Below, one piece after another: positions 34,665 through 43,072 of a stretch of 64,000 nt of DNA; the first letter of the stretch is position 1, and each line of letters starts with the position of its first letter. A model generated the notes under the pieces. That model searched no databases. It saw only the letters and a program-made list of their open reading frames with translations, and was not told where the DNA came from. The stretch covers positions 484,250-548,249 of the forward strand of contig CAVSZD010000011.1 in NCBI GenBank assembly GCA_963732355.1. Reading direction: 5' to 3'. This DNA comes from JADKAV01 sp963732355 (GTDB taxonomy: Bacteria; Actinomycetota; Actinomycetes; S36-B12; UBA10799). Both the position numbers and the translations under genes were made by a program.

Positions 34665-34876
34665 GCGAGCAACAACTACAAGTACGTGGGATGACGTGTA
34701 ACCACTGCGTCCACGCGGTCAAGGAAGAACTCGGCGCCATCGACGGCGTTCAAGGCGTGGAAGTCGACCTTGACCCCGAGGGGATTTCCAAAGTCACGGT
34801 CACCGCCGATGCGCCGCTAGCCGACGACGCCGTGCGGTCCGCACTCGTCGAAGCCGGCGACTACGAACTGGTCTGA
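34661..34876 (+). CDS. copZ: CopZ-like heavy-metal-associated domain protein
   Basis: A 71-residue ferredoxin-like domain with the MTCNHC motif (GMTCNHCVHAV, about residues 11-16) that binds Cu(I) between two cysteines. It contains one HMA domain and nothing else, so it should be a soluble copper chaperone. The start overlaps the csoR stop by four bases. Its usual partner, a CopA-type ATPase, is not in the window. Confidence 0.9.
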   Translation: MSEQQLQVRGMTCNHCVHAVKEELGAIDGVQGVEVDLDPEGISKVTVTADAPLADDAVRSALVEAGDYELV

Positions 34877-34901
34877 ACAACCCCGGAGATAGACTGACGA
34901 G

Positions 34902-35678
34902 GTGGACGCGTCCCTGGTGTTCATCCATGGCCGGTTCGCCGATAGCGGCGACTGGGTGGGCGCGGTCGATGAGGGCCTGCTCAAAGCCCATCGCGACGCG
35001 CTACCCGACGTCGACATAGTTGAGCTCGACTACTCAGACGTCCTGCACGACGTCCTGTCGTCAATGCCCGACCGTGCCATCGAAGCGGCAGAGCCGGGCG
35101 CCAACTTCCAGCGCCACCAACGTATGGTCCGGCTGTCCATGCACCCGTTCACCACACGACCGACCAGCCCGTACGACTTCTTCCCCAAGGAACTGGTCAC
35201 GCGTTTCCTGATGAGCAGGATGCCGGAGATCCAGCGCTATAGGGCTCAGCCGGAAGTGCGTGCGGCGGTGCGCGCGCGCTGCCTGGAACAACTACCCAAG
35301 GGCGATCTGATCATCGTGGCCCACAGCCTCGGCGCGGTCGTGGCCTACGACCTAATGCACTACCTGCCGAAGGACACCCACGTCGAACTGCTGCTCACGA
35401 TAGGCAGCCCCATGGCCCGTCGCGGCTGGCGCGACACCCTGGCCGACTTCCGCGGACACTTCCCGACCGGCATGGTCACCACCTGGGTGAACCTGGTCAA
35501 CAAGGGCGACTGGGTCACGGGCGGCGACGGCATCCACCTCTGGTACCCACAGGCCATCGACGTGTTCGCGAGCCTTGGACTGGGGATGCACGGCGAGACG
35601 CACTATTTGGCCTCGCAACCGGCAGGCGTCGCGATCGGTGATGCCTTGAGCCGCGCCGAGACCAGGGCGCACCGTTGA
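34902..35678 (+). CDS. Alpha/beta hydrolase-like protein
   Basis: A 258-residue protein beginning at GTG 34902 with LVFIHGRFADSGDW (oxyanion-type loop) and the nucleophile elbow VAHSLGAVVAYDLMHYL (Ser about 151). ELLLTIGSPMARRGW and a late GMHGETHYL give candidate acid and histidine positions. It looks like the alpha/beta hydrolases that act on lipids or serve as regulators. It overlaps the nitrilase gene downstream (TTGA). Substrate unknown. Confidence 0.72.
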   Translation: MDASLVFIHGRFADSGDWVGAVDEGLLKAHRDALPDVDIVELDYSDVLHDVLSSMPDRAIEAAEPGANFQRHQRMVRLSMHPFTTRPTSPYDFFPKELVTRFLMSRMPEIQRYRAQPEVRAAVRARCLEQLPKGDLIIVAHSLGAVVAYDLMHYLPKDTHVELLLTIGSPMARRGWRDTLADFRGHFPTGMVTTWVNLVNKGDWVTGGDGIHLWYPQAIDVFASLGLGMHGETHYLASQPAGVAIGDALSRAETRAHR

Positions 35679-36412
35679 AGGCGGCGATCCTCGGCATCGA
35701 TTGCTCCGACCCGAACACCACCTGGCACACACTGCGCGCCATCGAGCCGGTCGACTTGCTGCTGCTGCCCGAATTGGCGCTTGCCCCGTGGTTGTGCGCG
35801 GATCGGCCGGTGGACCCGGCAGCGTGGGAGACCGCCGCCGCACAGCAGTTCCCCGAACGGCTGGCCGACCTCAACGCGCAGGTCATCGTCGGAACCTTGG
35901 CGCGCACCGATGAGCGAGGTCGTTTCAACGACGCGTTCTGCTGGACCGCCCGCGACGGTCTGCAGATCGTCCACACCAAGACCTACCTGCCCGACGAACC
36001 CGGCTACTGGGAAGCCAGCTGGTACCAGCGAGGGCCGAGGCAGTTCGACGCGTTCAATACACCCGTGGGCCGCATCGGGGTCAGTGTCTGCACCGAGATG
36101 TGGTTCACCCAGCACGCTTACCCCGACGTCGACCTCGTCCTGGTTCCCCGCGCGACCCCGATCGAGACCACCGACAAGTGGTTGGCCGGCGCCGCCACAC
36201 ACGCTGTCACTTCCGGGGCCTTCTGCCTATCGAGCAACCGCGCGGAGGCGTTGCCCGAAGCCACGATGGGCGCGACGGGTTGGGCCTTCGACCCCGAAGG
36301 CCTGCAACTGGCCATCACCACCCCCGCGGAGCCCGTTGTGAGCGTGGATCTGGACCTCGGCCAGGCCCGCGCGGCAAAGGCCACCTACCCCCGCTACGTG
36401 GCCACCGACTGA
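35675..36412 (+). CDS. Carbon-nitrogen hydrolase (nitrilase superfamily)
   Basis: A 245-residue hydrolase of amides or nitriles. The Glu-Lys-Cys triad is visible: Glu33 in LLLPELALAP, Lys about 102 in HTKTYLPDEPG and Cys about 139 in SVCTEMW. The start is TTG 35675, inside the stop of the preceding hydrolase, implying coupled translation. It is slightly shorter than many relatives (260-290). The stop codon overlaps the inverted repeat at 36412-36428. Confidence 0.85.
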   Translation: MKAAILGIDCSDPNTTWHTLRAIEPVDLLLLPELALAPWLCADRPVDPAAWETAAAQQFPERLADLNAQVIVGTLARTDERGRFNDAFCWTARDGLQIVHTKTYLPDEPGYWEASWYQRGPRQFDAFNTPVGRIGVSVCTEMWFTQHAYPDVDLVLVPRATPIETTDKWLAGAATHAVTSGAFCLSSNRAEALPEATMGATGWAFDPEGLQLAITTPAEPVVSVDLDLGQARAAKATYPRYVATD

Positions 36413-36428
36413 TACCCATAGCGGGTAT
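36412..36428. promoter_or_regulatory. Inverted repeat ATACCC-N5-GGGTAT upstream of ppdK
   Basis: ATACCC (36412-36417) and GGGTAT (36423-36428) are a perfect inverted repeat with spacer ATAGC, 51 bp before the ppdK ATG. It is the same pattern as the candidate CsoR operator at 34342. It could also be a short hairpin. Binding by CsoR is inference only. Confidence 0.4.
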
Positions 36429-36478
36429 TGACCACCTCCGTTTCGCTAAGGCTTGCCTCGCTCGGCAGAATGGGCCTC

Positions 36479-39187
36479 ATGACCGAGAAGATGGTGTACG
36501 CGTTCGCAGAGGGCAACAAGGATCTGAAGGATCTGCTGGGTGGCAAGGGGGCCAACCTTGCTGAGATGACCAACCTCGGGCTGCCCGTGCCGCCGGGCTT
36601 CACCATCACGACAGAGGCTTGTCGCAGGTATCTGGAGACGGGCTCGACACCGCGTCAGCTGCTCGAAGAAGCGCGTGCGGCAATCACCGCGCTTGAGGAG
36701 AAGATGGGCCGCCAACTCGGTGACTCCAGCGACCCGCTGCTGCTCTCGGTGCGCTCAGGGGCCAAGTTCTCGATGCCCGGCATGATGGAGACCGTCCTGA
36801 ACATCGGGCTGAATGACGAGTCGGTGCATGGCTTGGCCGCGCAGTCGGGCAACGAGCGTTTCGCTTGGGACTCCTACCGGCGGCTGATCCAGATGTTCGG
36901 TAAGACCGTCCTGGACCTCGACGGCGACCTCTTCGCCGAAGCACTGGCCGACGTCATGGTCGACACCGGCGTCACCTCGGACGTCGAGATCCCGGCCGAG
37001 GCGCTCAAGGGCCTGGTCGCTCGGTACGAGGACATCATCTCCTCGCACGGGGCTCACTTCCCGCAGGATCCGCGCGACCAGTTGCTCGGTGCGATCGAGG
37101 CCGTCTTCCGGTCATGGAACACCCCACGCGCCCAGCTCTACCGGCGTCAGGAACACATCCCCAGCGACCTCGGTACTGCCGTCAACGTGCAGGTCATGGT
37201 GTTCGGCAACTCCGGCGAGCACTCAGGCACCGGCGTCGCGTTCACCCGTGACCCGGCCTCCGGCGCCCCCGGCGTGTACGGCGACTACCTCGAGTCCGCA
37301 CAGGGTGAGGACGTCGTGTCCGGCATTCGCAACACCTTGTCGCTGGCCGACCTGGAGAAACTCGAGCCCGGGCCGTACGAAGAACTCATGACGATCATGC
37401 ACACCCTCGAACAGCACTATCGGGATCTCTGCGACATCGAGTTCACGATCGAGCGCGACAAGTTGTGGATGTTGCAGACCCGCGTCGGCAAGCGCACGGC
37501 AGCAGCGGCCTTCCGCATCGCAGTACAACTCGTGGACGAAGGCCTCATTGATATGGACGAGGCGACTCGCCGCGTCTCAGGTCCGCAATTGGGCCAGTTG
37601 ATGTTCCCGCAGTTCGACCGCTCGCACGCTCCCAAGGCTGTCGCCAAGGGCACCGCGGCCTCCCCCGGCGCGGCAGTCGGGCAGATCGTGTTCACCTCCG
37701 ACGCCGCTGTCACAGCCGCCGAAGAGGGCCGCGACGTGATCCTTGTACGCCGCGAAACCAACCCCGACGATCTGCCGGGCATGGTTGCCTCGGCGGGGAT
37801 CCTGACCACGCGGGGCGGTAAGACGTCACACGCCGCCGTGGTCGCACGAGGCATGGGCAAGACCGCCGTTTGCGGCACGGAGACCATCGAGATCGACTCA
37901 GTTGCTCGTACGGTGCAGCTGCCGGACGGCACAACGCTGACAGAGGGTTCTGTGATCTCCATCGACGGCTCGACCGGCGAGGTTTTCAACGGCCAGGTGG
38001 ATGTGCGCCCGTCGCCGGTGGTGGAGTACTTCGACGCCGGCATCGACGCCGCACTTGACCAGGCAGACCAGCCCACGCGCGACCTTGTGAATGCTGTGGA
38101 CCGGATCATGCTGCACGCCGACGAGGTCCGACGGCTGCGCGTGCGCGCCAATGCCGACACTCCTGAGGACGCTGCCCGGGGCCGCCGGATGGGCAGCCAG
38201 GGGATCGGCTTGTGCCGTACCGAGCACATGTTCCTCGGCGACCGCAAACAGTACGTGGAGAAGTTGATCCTGGCCGAGACCGACGAGGACCGTGAGGCGG
38301 CTCTAGCGGCCCTGCTGCCGTTGCAGCGCAAGGACTTCATCCGGATCCTCGAGGTGATGGATGGGTTGCCGGTGACGATCCGGCTGCTCGACCCGCCGCT
38401 GCACGAGTTCCTGCCCGACCTGACCGACCTGTCGGTACGGGTTGCCGTCGCCGAGGAGCAGGGCAAGCCGAACGAGGACGACCTGCGTTTGTTGCGCGCC
38501 GTGCGCCGACTGCACGAGTCCAACCCGATGCTGGGCTTGCGCGGCGTGCGCCTGGGTCTGGTCGTGCAGGGTTTGTTCGCGCTGCAGGTGCGGGCGATCG
38601 CCGAGGCCGCGTGCTTCCGCCAACGACTCGGTGGCGATCCGCAGGCCGAGATCATGATTCCCCTGGTCGGGTCTGTGCACGAGCTCGAACTGATCATCGA
38701 CGAGGCCTCCCAGGTCCTCGCCGACGTCGCAAGCAAGCACGGCTGCACCTTGCGCTTCCCGATCGGCACCATGATCGAGTTGCCACGTGCTGCGTTGACC
38801 GCCGGCGAGATCGCCAAGAGCGCGGAGTTCTTCTCGTTCGGCACCAACGACCTGACCCAGACCACCTGGGGCTTCAGCCGCGACGACGTCGAGTCCGGGT
38901 TCTTCTCGCTCTACATGGACAAGGGAGTCTTCCCGGTTTCGCCGTTCGAGAGCATCGACGTCGATGGTGTCGGCCGGCTGGTCGAACTGGCCGCCGCCGA
39001 AGGACGCGCGGTTCGGCCCGAATTGCACCTCGGGGTCTGCGGCGAGCACGGCGGGGATCCGCAGTCGGTCCACTTCTTCCACGACGCCGGGCTTGACTAT
39101 GTGTCCTGCTCGCCGTTCCGGGTTCCGGTTGCAAGGCTTGAGGCGGCTCGCGCTTCGTTGGGCATGACCTCCTCCGACATGCGGTAG
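36479..39187 (+). CDS. ppdK: Pyruvate, phosphate dikinase
   Basis: A 902-residue enzyme interconverting pyruvate, ATP and Pi with PEP, AMP and PPi. Domains: N-terminal ATP-grasp part (LLGGKGANLAEMTNLGLPVP, MPGMMETVLNIGLN), the phosphohistidine swivel domain with TRGGKTSHAAVVARGMGK (His about 450), and the C-terminal PEP-binding TIM barrel with LCRTEHMF and GVCGEHGGDP. I chose ATG 36479 because the family begins EKMVYAF; the frame is open 51 bases further. Gluconeogenic growth on fatty acids from alkanes would need PEP, which fits the setting. Confidence 0.96.
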   Translation: MTEKMVYAFAEGNKDLKDLLGGKGANLAEMTNLGLPVPPGFTITTEACRRYLETGSTPRQLLEEARAAITALEEKMGRQLGDSSDPLLLSVRSGAKFSMPGMMETVLNIGLNDESVHGLAAQSGNERFAWDSYRRLIQMFGKTVLDLDGDLFAEALADVMVDTGVTSDVEIPAEALKGLVARYEDIISSHGAHFPQDPRDQLLGAIEAVFRSWNTPRAQLYRRQEHIPSDLGTAVNVQVMVFGNSGEHSGTGVAFTRDPASGAPGVYGDYLESAQGEDVVSGIRNTLSLADLEKLEPGPYEELMTIMHTLEQHYRDLCDIEFTIERDKLWMLQTRVGKRTAAAAFRIAVQLVDEGLIDMDEATRRVSGPQLGQLMFPQFDRSHAPKAVAKGTAASPGAAVGQIVFTSDAAVTAAEEGRDVILVRRETNPDDLPGMVASAGILTTRGGKTSHAAVVARGMGKTAVCGTETIEIDSVARTVQLPDGTTLTEGSVISIDGSTGEVFNGQVDVRPSPVVEYFDAGIDAALDQADQPTRDLVNAVDRIMLHADEVRRLRVRANADTPEDAARGRRMGSQGIGLCRTEHMFLGDRKQYVEKLILAETDEDREAALAALLPLQRKDFIRILEVMDGLPVTIRLLDPPLHEFLPDLTDLSVRVAVAEEQGKPNEDDLRLLRAVRRLHESNPMLGLRGVRLGLVVQGLFALQVRAIAEAACFRQRLGGDPQAEIMIPLVGSVHELELIIDEASQVLADVASKHGCTLRFPIGTMIELPRAALTAGEIAKSAEFFSFGTNDLTQTTWGFSRDDVESGFFSLYMDKGVFPVSPFESIDVDGVGRLVELAAAEGRAVRPELHLGVCGEHGGDPQSVHFFHDAGLDYVSCSPFRVPVARLEAARASLGMTSSDMR

Positions 39188-39201
39188 GCAGGCCACTCAC
39201 T

Positions 39202-39790
39202 GCCACCCGCCCGAAGGCAAAGCTGGAAACCGACAACCAAAGCGCACGTTCACAACAACCCTGCGCCGCGCGCCGCCCACCCGCCCGAAGGCAAAGCTGG
39301 AAACCGGCAACCAAAGCGCACGTTCACAACAACCCTGCGCCGCGGCGCCCACCCGCCCGAAGGCAAAGCTGGAAACCGACAACCAAAGCGCACGTTCACA
39401 ACAAGCCCGCGCCGCCGCGGCTGCCACCCGCCGAAGGCAAAGCTGGAAACCGACAACCAAAGCGCACATTCACAACAACCCCGCGCCGCGCGCGCCCACC
39501 CGCCCGAAGGCAAAGCTGGAAACCGACAACCAAAGCGCACGTTCACAACAACGCCCGCGCCGCGCACGCCACCCGCCCGAAGGCAAAGCTGGAAACCGAC
39601 AACCAAAGCGCACGTTCACAACAACCCCGCGCCGCGGCGCCCACCCGCCCGAAGGCAAAGCTGGAAACCGACAACCAAAGCGCACGTTCACAACACGCCC
39701 GCGCCGCGCCCGCCACCCGCCGAAGGCAAAGCTGGAAACCGACAACCAAAGCGCACGTTCACAACAACGCCCGCGCCGGCGCTGCGGCCG
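39202..39790. repeat. Tandem array 3: eight copies, period 71-74 bp, GCAAAGCTGGAA core
   Basis: Units start GGCAAAGCTGGAAACCGACA at 39216, 39290, 39362, 39436, 39509, 39582, 39654 and 39725. About 43 bp are nearly invariant; this part continues ACCAAAGCGCACGTTCACAA. It is followed by 28-31 bp of variable GC-rich sequence that ends CCACCCGCCCGAA. It fills the 620 bp between the convergent ppdK and GGT-like genes. No coding signal is accepted here. Confidence 0.96.
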
Positions 39791-39807
39791 CCACCCGCAG
39801 CCCCCAG

Positions 39808-41148
39808 CTACAACCGCCCGGTATCCCCACCACGGCGAGTATCCGCGGCTGCCAGACCGTCGCTGGACACCGCGTGCACTCCCCCGAAGTAGAAGTCCTC
39901 GTGGCGCCAGTGGGACACGGGTTCAGGTAGGGCGGCCAGTTCCGCGGGCGCGAATCCCGGTTCCACCTGCACCACCCCGGCGTTGTCCATGTGCACCCGC
40001 GGCAGATCGATGGCTTGCTTCATCGGCACACCGCGCAGCAGCCCCGCAACCACCCGGGTCATCGCGCTGCGGATCCTCTCACTGCCGCCTGTGCCCAGCG
40101 CCGTAACGACCCCGTCGCGCTCCACAAGGCTGGGCGCCATCATGGACCGGATGCGCGACCCGACGGGCGCATCGAAGCCGTCGGGATGCAGGTCGCTCTC
40201 GCCCATCATGTTGTTCAGCTGCACTCCGGTGTCCCCGAGCATCACCCCGGAGCAACTGCCGTTTGACACCGTCATGGCCACCGACTGCACCCCGTCGGTG
40301 ACGCTGATGTGGGTCGTTCCGCGCACCGATGTCGGGGCCAGCGTCTTGCTCTGCTCGGTGGCGTCGCGCAATGCCTCAAGCAGGTCCAGAGCAGTCGGCG
40401 ACGAGGGCAGTTGCGCAAGTGCGGCGGCGATGATCGACCCGCCCAACGACGGCGGCGGGTTGGTGAACAGGGTCCCGCCCGGAAGTTCGACGCGAAGCGG
40501 TTCGCGCTCGAAGACGCGGTAGCCGGCCAAGTCCTCCTCAAGCAAGGGACCCTCAGCAGGCAAGCCCGACAGGCCGGCAGCGATCTCGTCCAGGAAGTGC
40601 GCGTAAGCCGCGTTGCGCATCACGTCTGCCTCGGCGAGCAGCCTGCCACCCGGGGCGTAGATCGCCGCTGCTTCCGGCGTCGAGGTGACGATTGGGCCGA
40701 TGAGGCGCAGAACCAGCGCCTGAGTGGCGGTCAAAGCCGAGCCACGACGCACCAGCGCTTGAGCCGGGCCCAACATGTCCTCGCGTGACAACCGTCCGTG
40801 AGCGGCGTGGGCGTGCAACAGACCACTCAGCACCCCGGGCACTGCAACAGTCGAGGGCCCAATCGTGAAGTCCTGCACAGCGCCTGAGAACTCGACGGTC
40901 ACGACCTCGTGAACCTTCCGGTCGTGCGGGCTGGGCACTGCGGCGAAGAAGTCGATGAGGTGGGTCGCCCCGTCGGGGTCGCGCAGCATCATGAAACCGC
41001 CGCCCGCCAGACTGGCCAGACCAGGTTCGGTGACCGGCATTGCGAAAGCGGCACCGACTGCGGCATCCACCGCGTTGCCGCCGGCCGCAAGAACCGCCAG
41101 CGCCACCTCGACCGTGCCGGGACTTCCCGCGGCAACCGCTGAACGCAT
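39808..41148 (-). CDS. Gamma-glutamyltransferase family protein, short cytosolic form
   Basis: A 446-residue Ntn-hydrolase-like protein. AVLAAGGNAVDAAVGAAFAM and LAGGGFMMLRD mark the large-subunit part. GTTHISVTDG supplies the threonine that would be the autocleavage nucleophile, and LNNMMGE belongs to the small subunit. The usual GSPGG loop is replaced by GTGGSERI, and there is no signal peptide. Length is about 80-130 residues less than classical GGT. It may act on gamma-glutamyl compounds inside the cell; specificity uncertain. Confidence 0.82.
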   Translation of the reverse strand: MRSAVAAGSPGTVEVALAVLAAGGNAVDAAVGAAFAMPVTEPGLASLAGGGFMMLRDPDGATHLIDFFAAVPSPHDRKVHEVVTVEFSGAVQDFTIGPSTVAVPGVLSGLLHAHAAHGRLSREDMLGPAQALVRRGSALTATQALVLRLIGPIVTSTPEAAAIYAPGGRLLAEADVMRNAAYAHFLDEIAAGLSGLPAEGPLLEEDLAGYRVFEREPLRVELPGGTLFTNPPPSLGGSIIAAALAQLPSSPTALDLLEALRDATEQSKTLAPTSVRGTTHISVTDGVQSVAMTVSNGSCSGVMLGDTGVQLNNMMGESDLHPDGFDAPVGSRIRSMMAPSLVERDGVVTALGTGGSERIRSAMTRVVAGLLRGVPMKQAIDLPRVHMDNAGVVQVEPGFAPAELAALPEPVSHWRHEDFYFGGVHAVSSDGLAAADTRRGGDTGRL

Positions 41149-41198
41149 GCCTCAAGGCTAACGACGCGATCTTGTCGCCGATTTGCCGGACTCGCTCC

Positions 41199-41587
41199 TT
41201 AACCCAAGCCCGACTCAAGGCTGACCGCTCGCACTTCGAGGTTCTCGATGCCTGCCACGTCCCTCGGGTTGGCGGTGTAGAGCGGTAGCCCGTTGGCCAG
41301 AGCGGTGGCGGCGATGAGGGCCACAGTCCGGTTCGATGAGCGCAGGGACGCCACGACCACGCGAAGGCCCGAGCGCAGGAGGCATCGAAGGGCAGCGGGT
41401 CGAAGTCGGCCTCCACCTGCTGCAGCACCACCTGTCGCCGGGCAGCTTCCGCGGAGTGGGCGGCAACCAACGGACCCACGGACAACTCCGCGAGAGTGAC
41501 TGCGCTCACCAACGGCTGGTCAGGCAACTGCTGCTCGTCGACCTGACTGAGCGCAACCACTACGGACGTGTCCAGCAACCCCTTCAC
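41199..41587 (-). pseudogene. vapC: VapC-type PIN domain toxin, frameshifted
   Basis: Starts at GTG 41587, overlapping the antitoxin stop. The first frame gives LLDTSVVVAL and VTLAELSVGP (first PIN acidic residues) up to ARAFAW. Near 41358-41362 the frame must shift: the next frame gives VVVASLRSSNRTVALIAATA followed by LPLYTANPRDVAGIENLEV, the normal PIN C-terminus, and stops at TAA 41199. One missing base explains this. A working toxin would be an RNase with Mg2+ at conserved Asp residues. Sequence error cannot be excluded. Confidence 0.78.
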
Positions 41588-41820
41588 AAGCGGGCGTCCA
41601 GGACCCCAGCCACGTCGGCGCGCAGTCCGTCGATGTCCACCACAGCAACCCGTTGCCAGCGCTTGACCAGTTCCCGAGAACTCAGCGGCGCGCGACCGAT
41701 CGGTTCCAGCCGAGCCACGGGCGTACCGGATCTGGTGATCGTGACGAGTTCACCGCGCAGGACACGCTCGACCACGCTCCCGCCCTCATTGCGTAGTTCA
41801 CGGATCGAAACCTCAGTCAT
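41584..41820 (-). CDS. vapB: Phd/YefM-type antitoxin paired with VapC
   Basis: A 78-residue protein with the N-terminal dimer/DNA-binding fold VSIRELRNEGGSVVERVLRG and the typical ELVTITRSGTPVARLEPI. The C-terminal tail would neutralise the toxin. ATG at 41820 directly adjoins an operator-like repeat, with no room for a ribosome binding site, so the mRNA may be leaderless. It overlaps vapC by four bases. Both lie downstream of serA on the same strand. Confidence 0.88.
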   Translation of the reverse strand: MTEVSIRELRNEGGSVVERVLRGELVTITRSGTPVARLEPIGRAPLSSRELVKRWQRVAVVDIDGLRADVAGVLDARL

Positions 41821-41847
41821 GTATCACGGAGTATCACCGCGTGATAC
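41821..41847. promoter_or_regulatory. vapB operator: palindrome plus an extra half-site
   Basis: GTATCAC-CGC-GTGATAC (41831-41847) is a perfect palindrome, and a further GTATCAC half-site lies at 41821-41827. The block fills almost the whole 28-bp gap between serA and vapB and touches the vapB start codon. This fits autoregulation by the antitoxin or antitoxin-toxin complex. Confidence 0.7.
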
Positions 41848-41848
41848 G

Positions 41849-43045
41849 TCAGTACAGAACGCGAAGCCGCACTGTCTGCGGCAATTGCCGCAACTGCTCG
41901 AGCACCTCGTCGGGGTAGTCGACGCCGATGTCGGTGAGCACATAACCAGAGTCGCCGCGGGTGCCCAGCAACTGCCCCTCCACGTTGACTCCGTGGTCGG
42001 CGAGCACTGAGTTGATCGCGGCCAGCACGCCGGGGACGTTGTGGTGCAGGTGGGCGAGGCGGTGGGTTCCGGCATGCTCGGGCAGACTCAGCGGCGGGAG
42101 GTTCACACTGAGCTCGGTTGAACCGGCGGCAACGAAGTCGATCAACTTGCCGGCGACGAATCGGCCGATGTCCTGCTGGGCCTCCAGCGTCGACCCGCCG
42201 ATGTGGGGGGTCAGGATGACGTTGGGCAGACCCCGCAGTTCATTGCGGAACTCCTCGCCGCGACTGCTCGGCTCGACGGGGAAGACATCCACCGCGGCCC
42301 CGACGATGTGGCCGCTGTCGAGCCGTTCGCGCAGGGACCCGGTGTCGATGACGAAACCCCGCGACAGGTTCAAGAAGACCGACCCCTGCTTCATGGCCGC
42401 AAACTGCGCCGGACCGAACAGCCCGGCGTTGCCCTTGCGGCCGTCCACGTGCAACGTCACCACGTCGGCCACTGACAGCAACTCGTTCAAGCTCGAGCAG
42501 CGGCGCGCGTTGCCAAGAGCCAGCTTGTCGACGGTGTCGTAGAAGTAGACGTTCATGCCCAGCGCTTCTGCCAGGACCGACAACTGGGCGCCGATGTTCC
42601 CGTAGCCGACGATGCCCAGGTTGCGCCCGCGTACCTCGTGCGCGCCAGCCGCCGACTTGTCCCACACGCCGTCGTGCATCATGCGGTTCTTCTCGGCCAG
42701 GCCGCGGGTCAGGGCGATGATCTCGGCCAGCGCGAGTTCCACCACAGAGCGTGTGTTGGAGTACGGGGCGTTGAACACTGCGATGCCCAAGTCCGCTGCG
42801 GCTGCGTGATCGATCTGATCGGTGCCGATGCAGAACGCTCCCACTGCGAGCAGCGAATCGGCACCGGCCAGGTGCTCTGCACTGACCTGCGACTTGGACC
42901 GGATCCCCAGCAGGTGTACCCCTTGCAAGCGCTGAGTCAACTCCTCACCCTCGAGCGCGCGGTCCAGCATTTCGACGGCGAAACCTGCGCGTTCGAGCGC
43001 CGACGCACCGTCCGGGTGGATGTTCTCCAGAAGTAGGGCTCTCAC
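41849..43045 (-). CDS. serA: D-3-phosphoglycerate dehydrogenase (E. coli-type, with ACT domain)
   Basis: About 398 residues from GTG 43045 (a TTG eight codons upstream is possible). It oxidises 3-phosphoglycerate in serine synthesis. The NAD site is LGIVGYGNIGAQLSVLAEAL, catalytic Arg/Glu/His are in the RGFVIDTG and TPHIGGSTLEAQ regions, and a C-terminal ACT domain (HHNVPGVLAAINSVLADHGV) should give serine feedback. It lacks the long intervening domain of mycobacterial SerA. A DUF2505 gene lies 27 bp upstream on the same strand. Confidence 0.93.
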   Translation of the reverse strand: MRALLLENIHPDGASALERAGFAVEMLDRALEGEELTQRLQGVHLLGIRSKSQVSAEHLAGADSLLAVGAFCIGTDQIDHAAAADLGIAVFNAPYSNTRSVVELALAEIIALTRGLAEKNRMMHDGVWDKSAAGAHEVRGRNLGIVGYGNIGAQLSVLAEALGMNVYFYDTVDKLALGNARRCSSLNELLSVADVVTLHVDGRKGNAGLFGPAQFAAMKQGSVFLNLSRGFVIDTGSLRERLDSGHIVGAAVDVFPVEPSSRGEEFRNELRGLPNVILTPHIGGSTLEAQQDIGRFVAGKLIDFVAAGSTELSVNLPPLSLPEHAGTHRLAHLHHNVPGVLAAINSVLADHGVNVEGQLLGTRGDSGYVLTDIGVDYPDEVLEQLRQLPQTVRLRVLY

Positions 43046-43072
43046 CCGACGATGGTACGGGTCGAGCAACTG

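Noticed and set aside
39197..39749. Long open frames through array 3 with repeated 'WLSVSSFAFG'-like peptides
   Set aside because: They arise from a ~72-bp period (a multiple of three in many units) in stop-poor GC-rich DNA. Several frames and both strands are open, units change length by 1-3 bp, and there is no start site.
4664..39790. CRISPR arrays
   Set aside because: The 'spacers' are 20-31 bp of similar GC-rich sequence rather than unique sequences, the repeats are too long (43-50 bp), and no cas gene is present.
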